Shown here in pieces: positions 33,669 to 43,065 of a DNA stretch of 64,000 bases (position 1 is the stretch's first letter; each line of letters begins with the position of its first letter). The stretch is taken from assembly GCA_019115665.1 (NCBI GenBank), contig DXDD01000036.1, positions 1 through 64,000 of the forward strand, read 5' to 3'. A program made the translations under genes and the position numbers. This stretch comes from Candidatus Eisenbergiella pullistercoris. Its GTDB lineage: Bacteria > Bacillota > Clostridia > Lachnospirales > Lachnospiraceae. The notes beneath the pieces were generated by a model. It saw only the letters and a program-made list of their open reading frames with translations. It was not told the origin of the DNA and ran no database searches.

Positions 33669-35759
33669 TCATCCGTCTCCTTCCAGCCGCCAGATATACA
33701 GGCTCCTTCCCTCTGCCGTGATCTCCTCCTCCGGCGTCAGGACGGCGCTCCTTCCCTGTTCTGCCAAAAGTCCTGTCAGCCAGCTCCAGTCCGTCTCCGG
33801 CTCTCCCACGAACCGGACGTTTTTCCCTTCCGAGACGGCCTGTCCCATGCTTTCATATCCAAAGGCGGCAAGCTTCTTTTCACTGTGCGGACTTTTGCAC
33901 AGCCAGCCGCCCAGAAGGTCATAATTTCCCGGGCGGGATTTTTCCGAAAACAGCTTCTCCGAAAAATCCACGGTTGACATCACATCCGCCAGGTACAGAA
34001 GCTCCCCGTGATCCTCATAATAGGAAAGGGCCGCCAGATTCACCGCGTTCACCTGCTGTCTGCGGAGGGACTCCGCCTGCGTGCGTTCCGCCTGTCCGGG
34101 AAGAAAGCAGATCCCCGCCGCCAGGCAGAACAGCGCTGCTGCCGCAGGCAGCGCCATCGAAAGCCTTCCATTCTCCGTGGGCAGAACAGCCGATGGCCTT
34201 CCGGCCGCCGCAGACGTCACGGCACGAGGTCTTTCCGTCCCGGCCAGAGGGCTTCCCGCCCCGGCCAGAAGTCTTTCCATCCCGGCCTGAGGGCTTCCCG
34301 CCCCGGCCCGAAATCCGCCGGCTATGGCGTCCAGAAGCAGCCAGCCAAGCAGGATCAGCTCGCAGAAATACAGGGGATGGCTGATCCGCTCCGGCACCCG
34401 CTCCCGCAGGATGAGATACATCCACAGGCCGCTTCGCACCGCGCCCAGAAGCAGAAGCTTCCAGAGGATGCCGGTCCGGCGGCCGGAACTGCCTTCCCGG
34501 CGGCCGGCGGCCGCGTCAGAAGTCCCCGTCTGCCCGACGCCGCCCTTTCTCCGCCGGAGCCGTCCGATCCATTCCCCTGCGGCCGCCGCGAGAAGCAGCG
34601 CCGCAAGCCCCGCTTCCGGAAGCAGCCAGGGAAGCTGGTCGTCCGGCACAATGGCGCGGTTGTTTCTCAGCCGCTGGATATAGAGCCACAGTCCTTCCGA
34701 AAGGCTGTGCGCAAAGGCTCCCTGCGTTTTTCTTCCATATGCCGCCACCTGTTCCATCACGGAGGCGTCGATGGCGTCGTCCGCCCCGTAGTTATAGTTG
34801 GAAAGCAGCTCGCACTGCTCCCGCGAAAGCCCCAGCGCTTCGTAGAAATCCCGGTTATCCTCCCAGGAACGAAGCCCGGCGCTGTAAAAATCATAGACCT
34901 CCGTTCTGGCATCGAACAGCCGCTCAAACGCCCGCCAGCCCGGATCCGAACAGGCCAGCCGGTCCGCCCCCAGGCAGACCAGAAGTCCCGCCGCGATCCA
35001 GCCGAAAAATCCCGCAAAGGCTGCGATCTTCTTTTTCGTGAAAACAGGGCGGCAGTCCGACCACTTCCAGATCCCCGCCACGCCCGCCAGCGGCAGAAGG
35101 AGAAGCCCCATCTCGCTTCGCAGGCAGAAGGCGAGCCAGAACAGAAGCGCCGCGGGCAGACACCGGAGCCAGAAGGAGACGGCGCTTTCTTCCTTTCCCG
35201 AAACCGCAAGGTTTCGTGGCACCGTCAGGAAATAAAAGACCGCCGCCGCCGCAAGGAGCCCCGCCGTCACCGTGTACTGGACGAATACCAGGTGGTACAG
35301 CAGGCAGACCGCCGCAAGCAGGGTTTCCAGAAAGCACAGCAGAAGCTTCTTCCAGACCAGGCAGGGCGGACAGCCCCCGCCGTCCTGTCCGGAGAGCGCC
35401 GGCGTTTCCCCGCCCGCGCGCGCCTCCAGCCAGAGAAGGCTCCGCCGCAGGATCAGGAAAACGCTCCCCGCCTGGCACAGCCAGAGAAAGGCCCCAAAGA
35501 CAGGCAGTCCCGGAAGCAGGCGGTACAGGCCCGCAAGCAGGGCGCCGAGCGGCCACAGAAGCTGAGCGGTCAGGGCCTCCGGCTCTCCGGTGTAGACGCC
35601 GGAGAGGATGTCCCGGATCAGCACATCGTCGTTCAGGTCATAATAATAATCCCAGGCCAGGCCCGCCGCGAGAAACAGGATCAGGCAGCAGAAGCCCGGG
35701 ATCAGCCAGTCTTCCCCTTTTTTCAGAAAGCCGGCGCATTTTCTCCGTTTAGCGTCCAT
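33669..35759 (-). CDS. Polytopic membrane protein, GT-C-like, family unnamed
   Basis: 696-aa protein with about 11-12 hydrophobic segments. YYYDLNDDVLIRDILSGVYTG in the first outer loop has the acidic pair expected of GT-C glycosyltransferases. The same segment pattern recurs in uncharacterised Lachnospiraceae proteins as far as I can recall. A repetitive 7-residue tract (AGAGSPQ/AGMERLL type) near residue 500 is encoded by a 21-bp tandem repeat. A small C-terminal domain of about 110 residues follows the last helix. The start overlaps the WecE-like gene by 11 bp. Function is inferred from topology only. Confidence 0.7.
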   Translation of the reverse strand: MDAKRRKCAGFLKKGEDWLIPGFCCLILFLAAGLAWDYYYDLNDDVLIRDILSGVYTGEPEALTAQLLWPLGALLAGLYRLLPGLPVFGAFLWLCQAGSVFLILRRSLLWLEARAGGETPALSGQDGGGCPPCLVWKKLLLCFLETLLAAVCLLYHLVFVQYTVTAGLLAAAAVFYFLTVPRNLAVSGKEESAVSFWLRCLPAALLFWLAFCLRSEMGLLLLPLAGVAGIWKWSDCRPVFTKKKIAAFAGFFGWIAAGLLVCLGADRLACSDPGWRAFERLFDARTEVYDFYSAGLRSWEDNRDFYEALGLSREQCELLSNYNYGADDAIDASVMEQVAAYGRKTQGAFAHSLSEGLWLYIQRLRNNRAIVPDDQLPWLLPEAGLAALLLAAAAGEWIGRLRRRKGGVGQTGTSDAAAGRREGSSGRRTGILWKLLLLGAVRSGLWMYLILRERVPERISHPLYFCELILLGWLLLDAIAGGFRAGAGSPQAGMERLLAGAGSPLAGTERPRAVTSAAAGRPSAVLPTENGRLSMALPAAAALFCLAAGICFLPGQAERTQAESLRRQQVNAVNLAALSYYEDHGELLYLADVMSTVDFSEKLFSEKSRPGNYDLLGGWLCKSPHSEKKLAAFGYESMGQAVSEGKNVRFVGEPETDWSWLTGLLAEQGRSAVLTPEEEITAEGRSLYIWRLEGDG
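34228..34311. repeat. 21-bp tandem repeat (4 copies) in a membrane-protein gene
   Basis: Four 21-bp units alternate GGTCTTTCCGTCCCGGCCAGA and GGGCTTCCCGCCCCGGCCAGA, a 42-bp higher-order period. In frame they encode AGMERLL/AGAGSPL-type heptads. Confidence 0.75.
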
Positions 35760-36879
35760 AGAATTCCTTTACCCTGCCGCAGATCTCGCTCACCTGATCC
35801 CGCGTCAGCCCGTAATACAGAGGCAGGCGCAGAAGCCGCTCGCTCTCCTTCGTGGTGTAGCGGTCCTCCCCGTGGAACCGGCCGTACTTCAGGCCCGCGG
35901 GCGCGGAGTGCAGCGGCACATAATGGAACACAGCAAGAATGCCGTTCTTCTTCAGGAAATCGATCAGCGCCGTCCGCTCCGCCATATCCTTCGTCTTCAC
36001 ATAGAACATGTGCCCGTTCTGCTTACAGTGCTCCGGCACGTAAGGAAGCTCTACAATCCCCGCCTCCTGCAGGCAGGAAAGCTCTTCCCGGTACTGCTCC
36101 CAGACGGCAAGACGGGCGGCGGTAATCTGATCCGCCAGCTCCAGCTGGGCGTAGAGGTAGGCCGCGTTCAGCTCGCTGGGAAGGTAGCTGGAGCCGTAAT
36201 TCTGCCAGCGGTACTTATCCACCTGGCCGCGGTAATATTTGCTCCGGTCCGTCCCCTTTTCCCGGAAGATCTCCGCGTTCTCGATGTCCTCTTCATGGGC
36301 GAGGAGAAGCGCGCCGCCCTCTCCGGAGCTGACGTTCTTGGTCTCATGAAAGCTGAAGCAACCGAAATCGCCGATGGTTCCCAGCGCCCTGCCCTTATAT
36401 TCCGCCAGGATCCCCTGGGCCGCGTCCTCCACCACGAACAGGCCGTGCCGTTTCGCGATATCCATGATCTCGTCCATCTCACAGCCCACGCCGGCATAAT
36501 GGACCGGAACGATCCCCTTCGTTTTCTCCGTAATGGCGTCCTCGATCAGCTTCTCATCGATGTTCATGGTGTCCGGACGGATGTCTACAAACACCGGTAC
36601 CGCCCCCCGCAGCACGAAGGCGTCCGCGGCGGATACAAAATTGAAGGAGGGCATGATCACCTCGTCCCCCGGCCCTACGCCAGTAAGCAGCGCCGCCAGC
36701 TCCGTGGCGTGGGTGCAGGAGGTGGTGAGCAGGCATTTCTTCGTCCCCGTGCGCGATTCGATCCACTCGCTACACTTTTTCGTGAACGCTCCGTCGCCGC
36801 AGATCTTCTGGTTTTCCACCGCCTGCCTCATATATTCCATTTCTTTTCCCGTAAAGGGGGGTACGTTAAAATTGATCAT
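35749..36879 (-). CDS. dTDP-4-amino-4,6-dideoxygalactose transaminase, WecE/RffA-like
   Basis: 376-aa PLP aminotransferase. NFNVPPFTGKEMEYM and SGDG-like KICGDGAFTKKC at the start are hallmarks of WecE/RffA. TTSCTHATELAAL is the phosphate loop, VVEDAAQG has the PLP Asp, and FSFHETKNVSSGEGGA has the catalytic Lys. It would convert dTDP-4-keto-6-deoxy-glucose to dTDP-Fuc4N with glutamate. The dTDP-sugar genes rmlA/rmlB are not in the window. It is the second aminotransferase of this operon and is distinct from the PglE-like one. SD AAGGAAGG. Confidence 0.88.
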   Translation of the reverse strand: MINFNVPPFTGKEMEYMRQAVENQKICGDGAFTKKCSEWIESRTGTKKCLLTTSCTHATELAALLTGVGPGDEVIMPSFNFVSAADAFVLRGAVPVFVDIRPDTMNIDEKLIEDAITEKTKGIVPVHYAGVGCEMDEIMDIAKRHGLFVVEDAAQGILAEYKGRALGTIGDFGCFSFHETKNVSSGEGGALLLAHEEDIENAEIFREKGTDRSKYYRGQVDKYRWQNYGSSYLPSELNAAYLYAQLELADQITAARLAVWEQYREELSCLQEAGIVELPYVPEHCKQNGHMFYVKTKDMAERTALIDFLKKNGILAVFHYVPLHSAPAGLKYGRFHGEDRYTTKESERLLRLPLYYGLTRDQVSEICGRVKEFYGR

Positions 36880-36956
36880 AAGCGTTTCCTTCCTTTTTCG
36901 TTCTGCCGGCCTTCCGCCGTCTTCCTTCCGCGTTCCGCCGTCCTGCAGCCGCGGTC

Positions 36957-38720
36957 TCAGTCCCGGCCGCCGCTTTCATAGACCTGATATCCGACGTTTT
37001 CATAGCGCAGCCCGTAGCCGCCTTCCGCCAGAAAACCTGTCAGGATCTCCCATTTCCGTGTTTCTTCCGGAAGCTCTCCGTTTTCCTTATAGACGATCAC
37101 CACGGGAAGCTCCTGCCCGGAAGCTGCCAGGCCGTCCAGCTCCTCCTGCATCTGCGCCGCCGGATAGGTGTCCAGATCCGGCCAGCAGTGGGAGATTCCC
37201 GGCGGCATGTCCAGGATGAAATGCAGCCCCGGCGCGCTGCCGAAGGTAATGAGACTCCTTCCTGCCAGGGAATGGGCATTCGCATAGTCCGCAAGCCCGG
37301 ACAGGCCCTCGGCGTTTTCCGCCCTGGTCTTCATACCTGTCAGTATAGCACTGTTTTCCACTTTTGCATCCCTTTTTTCTCCGTAAATCCCGTCTCCGAA
37401 GGAAAAACAGGCCCGAAAGCCGATCCCCTGCGCCGCCGCCATCAGAAAAACGGCCGCCGTCAGCGCCGCAGCGGGAAAGGCGAAATGCCTTTTCCGGTTC
37501 CGGGAAAACAGTACCGACAGGGTCCGGATGGCAAAGGGCGCGGCAAGGAACAGATTGTTCAGCGCCGGCATGGTGCCGTTGTTGCTGCCGATCGGCGTCA
37601 CCAGAACCACCAGAAGGACGACGGCCGCAAGCAGCCGGTCCCTCCGAAACGCCCTTCCGTCCGCCATCACCAGCCCACAGGATGCGAGCGACAGATACAG
37701 AAGCAGCATTCCCCATTCATACATGCTCCGGTAATTATAATAGGTAAAGGTGAACATCCCCCTGCCCCAGAACAGCCGGATCAGCACCGGGATACAGCAC
37801 AGGTAGACCGCCCTCCCCGCCGTCCGCAGCCCCGGAGGAAGGAGCCGGAAAAAAAGCCAGCCCGCCAGGGCGCAGATCACCAGCGTCATCACCCAGGGGA
37901 AGGTTCCCGCATAGGCGGAAAGCACCGAGGTCACCATGGAAAACGCCGAATAGGTCTCATCCGTTCCGGTATAGCCGGAAAGGCCCGTGAACATGCCGAA
38001 ATAAGCGCCGGGACCGTACTGGATGCTGATGGCCGCAAAGGCGGCAAGAAAGCCCGCCAGAAATCCGGCAAAGCAGTACCACACATTTTTCCAGACCGCC
38101 CCCGCCGGCGCTTTCTCCAGCCTGCCGTACCAGAACACCGCCAGGATCAGGACAGCCTCAAGGATGTTCGGCACACGCACCGCCACATTCAGCCCCAGGC
38201 AGATCCCCGCCAGAAAGAGAAGTCCCTTCCGCTTCCAGATCAGCCCCCGGAACAGCAGGATGCAGCAGGCGAGGAACAGAAAATAGGTGAGATAATTGTA
38301 CAGGATCGTGGACGGACACCAGCAGAAGCTGACGGCGATGATCTCCCCCGCGAAAGCCATCCAGGCGGGCATCTTCCCCCGCAGGAAAAAGTAGGAAAGG
38401 AGCGCCATGGCGCTGATGAACAGTCTGGTGTACAGGTTCATGCCAAGGAGCGTATCCCCGAAGGGAAGCTTCATGAGCAGAAAGCCCGCCGCGTTCGCCA
38501 GCCAGGTGGCGATGGGCCAGGTCCCGGAAAGCTCCGGGAAAAAGCGGAAATTGGTCAGGCTGTAGGTGGGATCCGACACGTCGATCCCCTGATCGGCCCA
38601 CAGCAGCGGATAGATCAGCAGGATCAGCGGAAACAGCCATCTGGAAGAAGCCTGCGGCCAGCCCTGCCGCATGCTTTCCCAAAATCCGTTCATTTTCTTC
38701 TGTATCAGACCTTTTTCCAT
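36957..38720 (-). CDS. Polytopic membrane protein, GT-C-like, family unnamed
   Basis: 587-aa protein with about 11-12 helices and a C-terminal soluble tail of about 120 residues. The first outer loop reads GIDVSDPTYSLTNFRFF, with acidic residues suitable for GT-C catalysis, and NYRSMYEWG lies near a later loop. I do not recognise a named family. Its place between an acyltransferase and a WecE-like gene supports a role in the glycan. ATG follows GGGAGGAACGG. Confidence 0.65.
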   Translation of the reverse strand: MEKGLIQKKMNGFWESMRQGWPQASSRWLFPLILLIYPLLWADQGIDVSDPTYSLTNFRFFPELSGTWPIATWLANAAGFLLMKLPFGDTLLGMNLYTRLFISAMALLSYFFLRGKMPAWMAFAGEIIAVSFCWCPSTILYNYLTYFLFLACCILLFRGLIWKRKGLLFLAGICLGLNVAVRVPNILEAVLILAVFWYGRLEKAPAGAVWKNVWYCFAGFLAGFLAAFAAISIQYGPGAYFGMFTGLSGYTGTDETYSAFSMVTSVLSAYAGTFPWVMTLVICALAGWLFFRLLPPGLRTAGRAVYLCCIPVLIRLFWGRGMFTFTYYNYRSMYEWGMLLLYLSLASCGLVMADGRAFRRDRLLAAVVLLVVLVTPIGSNNGTMPALNNLFLAAPFAIRTLSVLFSRNRKRHFAFPAAALTAAVFLMAAAQGIGFRACFSFGDGIYGEKRDAKVENSAILTGMKTRAENAEGLSGLADYANAHSLAGRSLITFGSAPGLHFILDMPPGISHCWPDLDTYPAAQMQEELDGLAASGQELPVVIVYKENGELPEETRKWEILTGFLAEGGYGLRYENVGYQVYESGGRD

Positions 38721-38790
38721 CCGTTCCTCCCGCGTTTCTTCCTGATCCGTCCCCGTTTCTCTGCCTTCCCGCCCCGTCCTTTCCGCGCCC

Positions 38791-39921
38791 TCACTCCTTC
38801 ATGAGCCGGTCCAGCTCCCCGATCAGCCGGTTCAGGCGCGCGCCCGGGCGGGTCCGCGCAAGGAGCCTTCCCAGAGCGTCAAACAGCCTCGCCCGCACCA
38901 GATCGATGCACACCGCCAGCACGAACAAAAGGACCACGCTCTCCACAAGCTGAATCAGATATCCCCAGAAATGCTCCGAAGCCTCCCCCACGATCCACAG
39001 CGCCCAGCCTCCGCTCACATCCACATGCTCATGGATGAGATACACGCCGAACACGGCCGGAGAGATCCGCCGCACGGCCTGCGCAAGCCCGTTTTCCGGA
39101 ATCCTGAGGCCGGAGAAAAAGGCGAACAGCCCCAGCGCTCCGGTCAGGCACAGAAGGAAATTGTAATGAAAGGGAACGGACGCGTAATACTCCAGCGCCC
39201 CCGTCCAGCCGCAGAGATACAGACAGATCAGGGAAAGGAAAGCCACGCCCGCGCAGGAGATCAGATACAGCGCCCCGCCCCGTTTTTTCCCGTACAGGAA
39301 GGTGCTTCCGTATCTTCTCAGATAAGCCGCGATCAGATACAGGCAGCAGAACCAGCCGAAATCATACCCGTACCGGTCCGTCCCGAAGGGAAGCACGCTC
39401 AGGCTCTTTCCAAAGCAGAAAAAAGCCAGCAGGCACAGGACGACCGCCTTCAGCTGTCTGCGGGAAAGCGCGCGCACCGCCGCATTCAGCAGCGGGGAAA
39501 ACAGGAGCATCACCACATAGGCGGTCGCGAACCAGTAATGTCCGCTCTCCACCGGAAACAGACAGGTCCACAGATGATAGGGATCCAGCGCCTCCCGCCA
39601 GGAAAGCTTTCCCAACAGCGCCAGCGCCGGCGGGATGAGCAGGGTGTAAAAAAGGATCTGCAGCCAGAGCCGTCCCAGCCGCCGGAAGGAAAAGGCCTTT
39701 TCCGACAGGAAGAAGCCGCTCAGAAGCACATAGACGTTCACCGCTACGATGCAGAAGGATTCCAGGAGCACGCCGAAGATCTCCCTCTCCCCCGGAAGCC
39801 GCCCCGCTCCTGCCGCAGGCAGCGCTCCCGTATGGGAAAGAAAGTGCATCACCACCACCATCAGCATGGCAAGGATGCGCAGCAGCTCATAATTTGCCTG
39901 TCTTTTTCCGCCTGAACCCAT
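38791..39921 (-). CDS. Acyltransferase 3-family membrane protein
   Basis: 376-aa integral membrane protein with about 10 helices. RQANYELLRILAMLMVVVMHF contains the family's Arg/His region near the first helix. LFPVESGHYWFATAYV and GVYLIHEH are further family features. These enzymes move acetyl or other acyl groups onto surface sugars. The start at 39921 (AAGGAAGACGG upstream) is chosen; the track ORF extends back through a 41-bp repeat array as low-complexity Gly/Arg/Ala. An acetylated or succinylated glycan is implied. Confidence 0.85.
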   Translation of the reverse strand: MGSGGKRQANYELLRILAMLMVVVMHFLSHTGALPAAGAGRLPGEREIFGVLLESFCIVAVNVYVLLSGFFLSEKAFSFRRLGRLWLQILFYTLLIPPALALLGKLSWREALDPYHLWTCLFPVESGHYWFATAYVVMLLFSPLLNAAVRALSRRQLKAVVLCLLAFFCFGKSLSVLPFGTDRYGYDFGWFCCLYLIAAYLRRYGSTFLYGKKRGGALYLISCAGVAFLSLICLYLCGWTGALEYYASVPFHYNFLLCLTGALGLFAFFSGLRIPENGLAQAVRRISPAVFGVYLIHEHVDVSGGWALWIVGEASEHFWGYLIQLVESVVLLFVLAVCIDLVRARLFDALGRLLARTRPGARLNRLIGELDRLMKE

Positions 39922-39980
39922 TCCGTCTTCCTTTCCTTTTTTCCGAAGCCCGAACCGGCGATCCCCCGGGCCAGAGCCCT

Positions 39981-40143
39981 GTCCGCCGCCCGCGCCTCTG
40001 CCTGCCGTTCCCGCCGGACAGTTCCGCCTCCCGCGTCTCTGTCTACCGTTCCCGCCGGGCAGTTCCGCCGCCCGCGCCTCTGCCTGCCGCTCCCGCCGGG
40101 CAGTTCCGCCGCCCGCGCCTCTGTCTACCGTTCCCGCCGGATC
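39981..40143. repeat. 41-bp tandem repeat (4 copies) between the ABC and acyltransferase genes
   Basis: Units start at 39981 (one base shorter), 40021, 40062 and 40103, each reading GTTCCGCCGCCCGCGCCTCT and continuing CTGCCGTTCCCGCCGG. The unit next to the ABC gene supplies its last codons (RRER) and stop. 41 bp is not a multiple of three, so unit changes alter frames beyond the stop. Confidence 0.88.
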
Positions 40144-41876
40144 TGTCCGTCCTCCACCCGGTAAACCATGTCGCACTTCTCGATAGTCTGCAGCCTGTGG
40201 GCGATGATGACCAGCGTCTTTTTTCCGTGCAGATGGTTGATGGAATCCATGATGGCCGCCTCCGTCTCGTTGTCCAGCGCGGAGGTGGCCTCATCCAGCA
40301 CCAGCACCTCCGGATCCTCAAACAGAGCTCTGGCGATGCCGATCCTCTGGCGCTGTCCGCCGGAGATGCGGATGCCCCGCTCCCCGATGCTGGTGTCCAG
40401 CCCCTCCGGAAGGCCGCGCACGAATTCGTCCAGCTGGGCTTCCTTCAGCGCCTGCCACACCTTGTCATCGTCGATCTCCTCATCCGGCACGCCGAAGGCC
40501 ACATTTTTGCGGATGGAGGAATCGATCATGAAGATGGTCTGGGGAATGTAGCCGATGTTTTTCAGCCATCCCTCATAATGCTCCCTGACCTCCACGCCGT
40601 CCGCCAGGATCTGCCCCTCCTGGATATGAAGAAGGCCGAGAAGGATATCGATGATGGTGGTCTTTCCCGCGCCGGAGGTGCCGACCACGCCCACGGAGCT
40701 TCCCACCGGAATGGTCATCTGCGCGTGGTCAAAGATCAATACGTCGCTGTTCGGGTAATGATAGACGATATCCTTCAGCTCGATCCTTTCACGGACCGGA
40801 AGCTTCTCCACCTCTTTTTTCTGCAGATAAGCCTGCGCGTCGTAGTTCACGCTGTCGTCGTGGATCTCCTCCTGCAGATTGTCGCTCACGCCCATGAAAA
40901 AGGGCTCGAAATAGGAAATGGAGGTCAGATAATTGTTGATCCGGTTGGCGCTGGGCAGAAGCCGCATGGCCGCCACCGCGAACACGCCGATCTGGGCGAT
41001 CATGTCCGTCATGTCCCGCCCCGCCAGGATCTGCAGGATCAGATACAGCATCAGCCCCGCGATGCAGATCGTCTCGATCAAAAGCCTGGGGGTGGAGTTG
41101 TAGATGTTGTACTTCTGCACCGCTCCCACATAGCCCGCCCCGCATTTGGCGTATTCGTTGATGAAATAGCTTTCCCGGTTGGCGATCTTGATCTCCTTGA
41201 TTCCCATCACCGACTGGTCGATCCATTTGTACAGGCCGCTGTAATAGTCCTGATTTTCCTCGCCGGCCTTTTTCATGATGGGCTTGAGGATGTTCTTGAT
41301 GACAAGAAGGACCGCCACAAGCAGGGCCGCGATCATCAGCGTCATCAGAGGATCCTGAACCATCAGCACCGCGGTCAGGATCACAAACATGATGATCTCG
41401 CTGGTCAGCTGCAGACAGGCCAGGATCAGGCCGTACATGTTGTTCACGTCCGAGGTGATGCTCCTCTGGATCACGGAGGTGTCCGCGTTCAGATAATATT
41501 CATAGGGTCTCTGCATGAAATTGATCATCATCCGGCGGGAGGTGGCGAACTGATTGGTATAGACGAAGCGCAGCTGCACCACGTTCTGAAAATACAGGAA
41601 TATATTTTTCAGCACAAAGGCCGCGATGATCGCCGCAAGCATCAGAATGGTGAACTGGGAGGCGCTCTCCAGCCCCAGAAAACGGTATATCTTCCCCAGA
41701 TAACCGTCTCCCGTCACCTCCTCCGGGTCCAGAAGCGTCTGGATCACAGGGATGACCAGGCCGATGCTGCAGGCCTCCAGAAGGGCGCCGATGAACATCA
41801 GCACGATGATCCCGCCCATTTTCGCCTTCTGCCTGCCGTCCAGCAGGACATTCATTTTCTTCAGTATCTTCTGCAT
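40125..41876 (-). CDS. ABC exporter, PglK-like lipid-linked oligosaccharide flippase
   Basis: 583-aa half-transporter: six-helix membrane domain, then ABC ATPase. Walker A is GTSGAGKTT, the signature is ISGGQRQR and Walker B is VLVLDEATSALD; HRLQTI is the H-loop. The pattern, including DPEEVTGDGYLGKIY between early helices, matches PglK-type flippases, which turn undecaprenyl-linked oligosaccharides to the outer face. This fits the PglF/E/C-like genes of the operon. ATG 41876 has GGAG upstream; the track start is a TTG overlapping that SD. The stop lies in a 41-bp repeat. Confidence 0.88.
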   Translation of the reverse strand: MQKILKKMNVLLDGRQKAKMGGIIVLMFIGALLEACSIGLVIPVIQTLLDPEEVTGDGYLGKIYRFLGLESASQFTILMLAAIIAAFVLKNIFLYFQNVVQLRFVYTNQFATSRRMMINFMQRPYEYYLNADTSVIQRSITSDVNNMYGLILACLQLTSEIIMFVILTAVLMVQDPLMTLMIAALLVAVLLVIKNILKPIMKKAGEENQDYYSGLYKWIDQSVMGIKEIKIANRESYFINEYAKCGAGYVGAVQKYNIYNSTPRLLIETICIAGLMLYLILQILAGRDMTDMIAQIGVFAVAAMRLLPSANRINNYLTSISYFEPFFMGVSDNLQEEIHDDSVNYDAQAYLQKKEVEKLPVRERIELKDIVYHYPNSDVLIFDHAQMTIPVGSSVGVVGTSGAGKTTIIDILLGLLHIQEGQILADGVEVREHYEGWLKNIGYIPQTIFMIDSSIRKNVAFGVPDEEIDDDKVWQALKEAQLDEFVRGLPEGLDTSIGERGIRISGGQRQRIGIARALFEDPEVLVLDEATSALDNETEAAIMDSINHLHGKKTLVIIAHRLQTIEKCDMVYRVEDGQIRRER

Positions 41877-41910
41877 GAAACTCTCCAATCTTTCCGGGCG
41901 CCGCCGCTCT

Positions 41911-42984
41911 TTATTTTTCGATCTGCTCGTTCTGCCGGTGGATCTCCGGCGCTTCGTACCGGTCCATGAAATCCTCTCCCAGGAAAACCTTTTCCCTGGC
42001 GAAATGAATGGAATCCGGCACCGTGAACACGGAGATCACCTTTTCCACCTGAATGTCCGGCAGGAAATTCATCATCTCCATGGGAAACTTCCCGGGAAGC
42101 ACCACACAGTCGGAAAACAGCTTTTCATAATCCAGTATATCCCGGGGATGGGGTTTTAAAATCACCTGCGCGCCCTGTCCGTACTGCGCGATGATATCCC
42201 GGAAGATCCGCTCTCTGGTAGCAAGATCGCACAGGGGCTCCGTCAGGATCAGGATCTTTTTCTCATGATGCGCCCCTCCCGTCAGCTGACGGACCAGGGC
42301 TTCCTTATTTTCCAGAAAGATTCCAAGCAGGCAGTCCCTTCCCTGCGGCGTGACCGCTTCTGCCAGCTTCTCTCTGGGGCATTCGATGTATTTCGGGCAG
42401 GGATAAGGCAGAACGGAGATGTCGTTCACTTCCATATCTATGCAGTATTTCCCCCATCCATTCTGGATGAAGATCAGGTTCCGGGACGCAAGGAACGCTT
42501 TCAGCCTGAAATGTCCCCGGTTGTCGTATCTGGCCGTATCATAATAGCGGATGCAGTCCAGCCCGTCCTCCAGAGCATGATAGCGGATCCTCTTCCAGCT
42601 TAAGTAATACCCGATGGGGTCGGAATCGCAGAACACGTAAATATCCCGGTACTTCCTGAAATCCACGGGAACATACGCCTGCTGCGCCGCGCCCAGCTTT
42701 TTGCAGAAGATCATCCTTGCAAGCATGTTCAGGACGATATTTCCCCGGTCCTGATGGTACTTCGCAAGTCCGGGGATCCGGCTCTCCTCCTTCTCCTCAA
42801 AGATGAAAACCTCCCCGAACAGGCCGCTTTCCGAAAGCCGCTCCCGCAGAGAGCCGAAGTCGCAGGACATGGTGCTCAGCACCATATCCGCGCCGCCCCG
42901 TTCCCTTTCCGGAAGGTTCAGCTCCTTCAGGCAGGCCACATAGACATGATAAAAGGTATGGCATACATAGATCCGATCCTTCAC
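41911..42984 (-). CDS. GT52/polysialyltransferase-like glycosyltransferase
   Basis: 357-aa protein. The N-terminal KDRIYVCHTFYHVYVACLK, the acidic FCDSDPIGYYLS and the late QVILKPHPRD motif resemble GT52 sialyltransferases and capsular polysialyltransferases, which use CMP-activated nonulosonic acids. That fits the divergent pseudaminic-acid operon. The start is taken as GTG 42984 because AGGAGGAG lies 7 nt upstream; the track ORF adds 14 residues that contain the SD. The family call rests on motifs only; a different GT-B family is possible. Confidence 0.65.
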   Translation of the reverse strand: MKDRIYVCHTFYHVYVACLKELNLPERERGGADMVLSTMSCDFGSLRERLSESGLFGEVFIFEEKEESRIPGLAKYHQDRGNIVLNMLARMIFCKKLGAAQQAYVPVDFRKYRDIYVFCDSDPIGYYLSWKRIRYHALEDGLDCIRYYDTARYDNRGHFRLKAFLASRNLIFIQNGWGKYCIDMEVNDISVLPYPCPKYIECPREKLAEAVTPQGRDCLLGIFLENKEALVRQLTGGAHHEKKILILTEPLCDLATRERIFRDIIAQYGQGAQVILKPHPRDILDYEKLFSDCVVLPGKFPMEMMNFLPDIQVEKVISVFTVPDSIHFAREKVFLGEDFMDRYEAPEIHRQNEQIEK

Positions 42985-43065
42985 ACTCTTCTCCTCCTGC
43001 GGGCCGGCATTTTTCGCGTCCCGCATCCGTCCGACCGTTTCCGCGCCGCGTTTGCCGCGCCGCCC

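Noticed and set aside
34008-36125. 705-aa plus-strand ORF
   Set aside because: Shadow of the membrane-protein and WecE-like genes; low-complexity composition and no SD-supported start.
39981-40143. CRISPR-like 41-bp repeat
   Set aside because: Head-to-tail units without spacers, so a tandem repeat.
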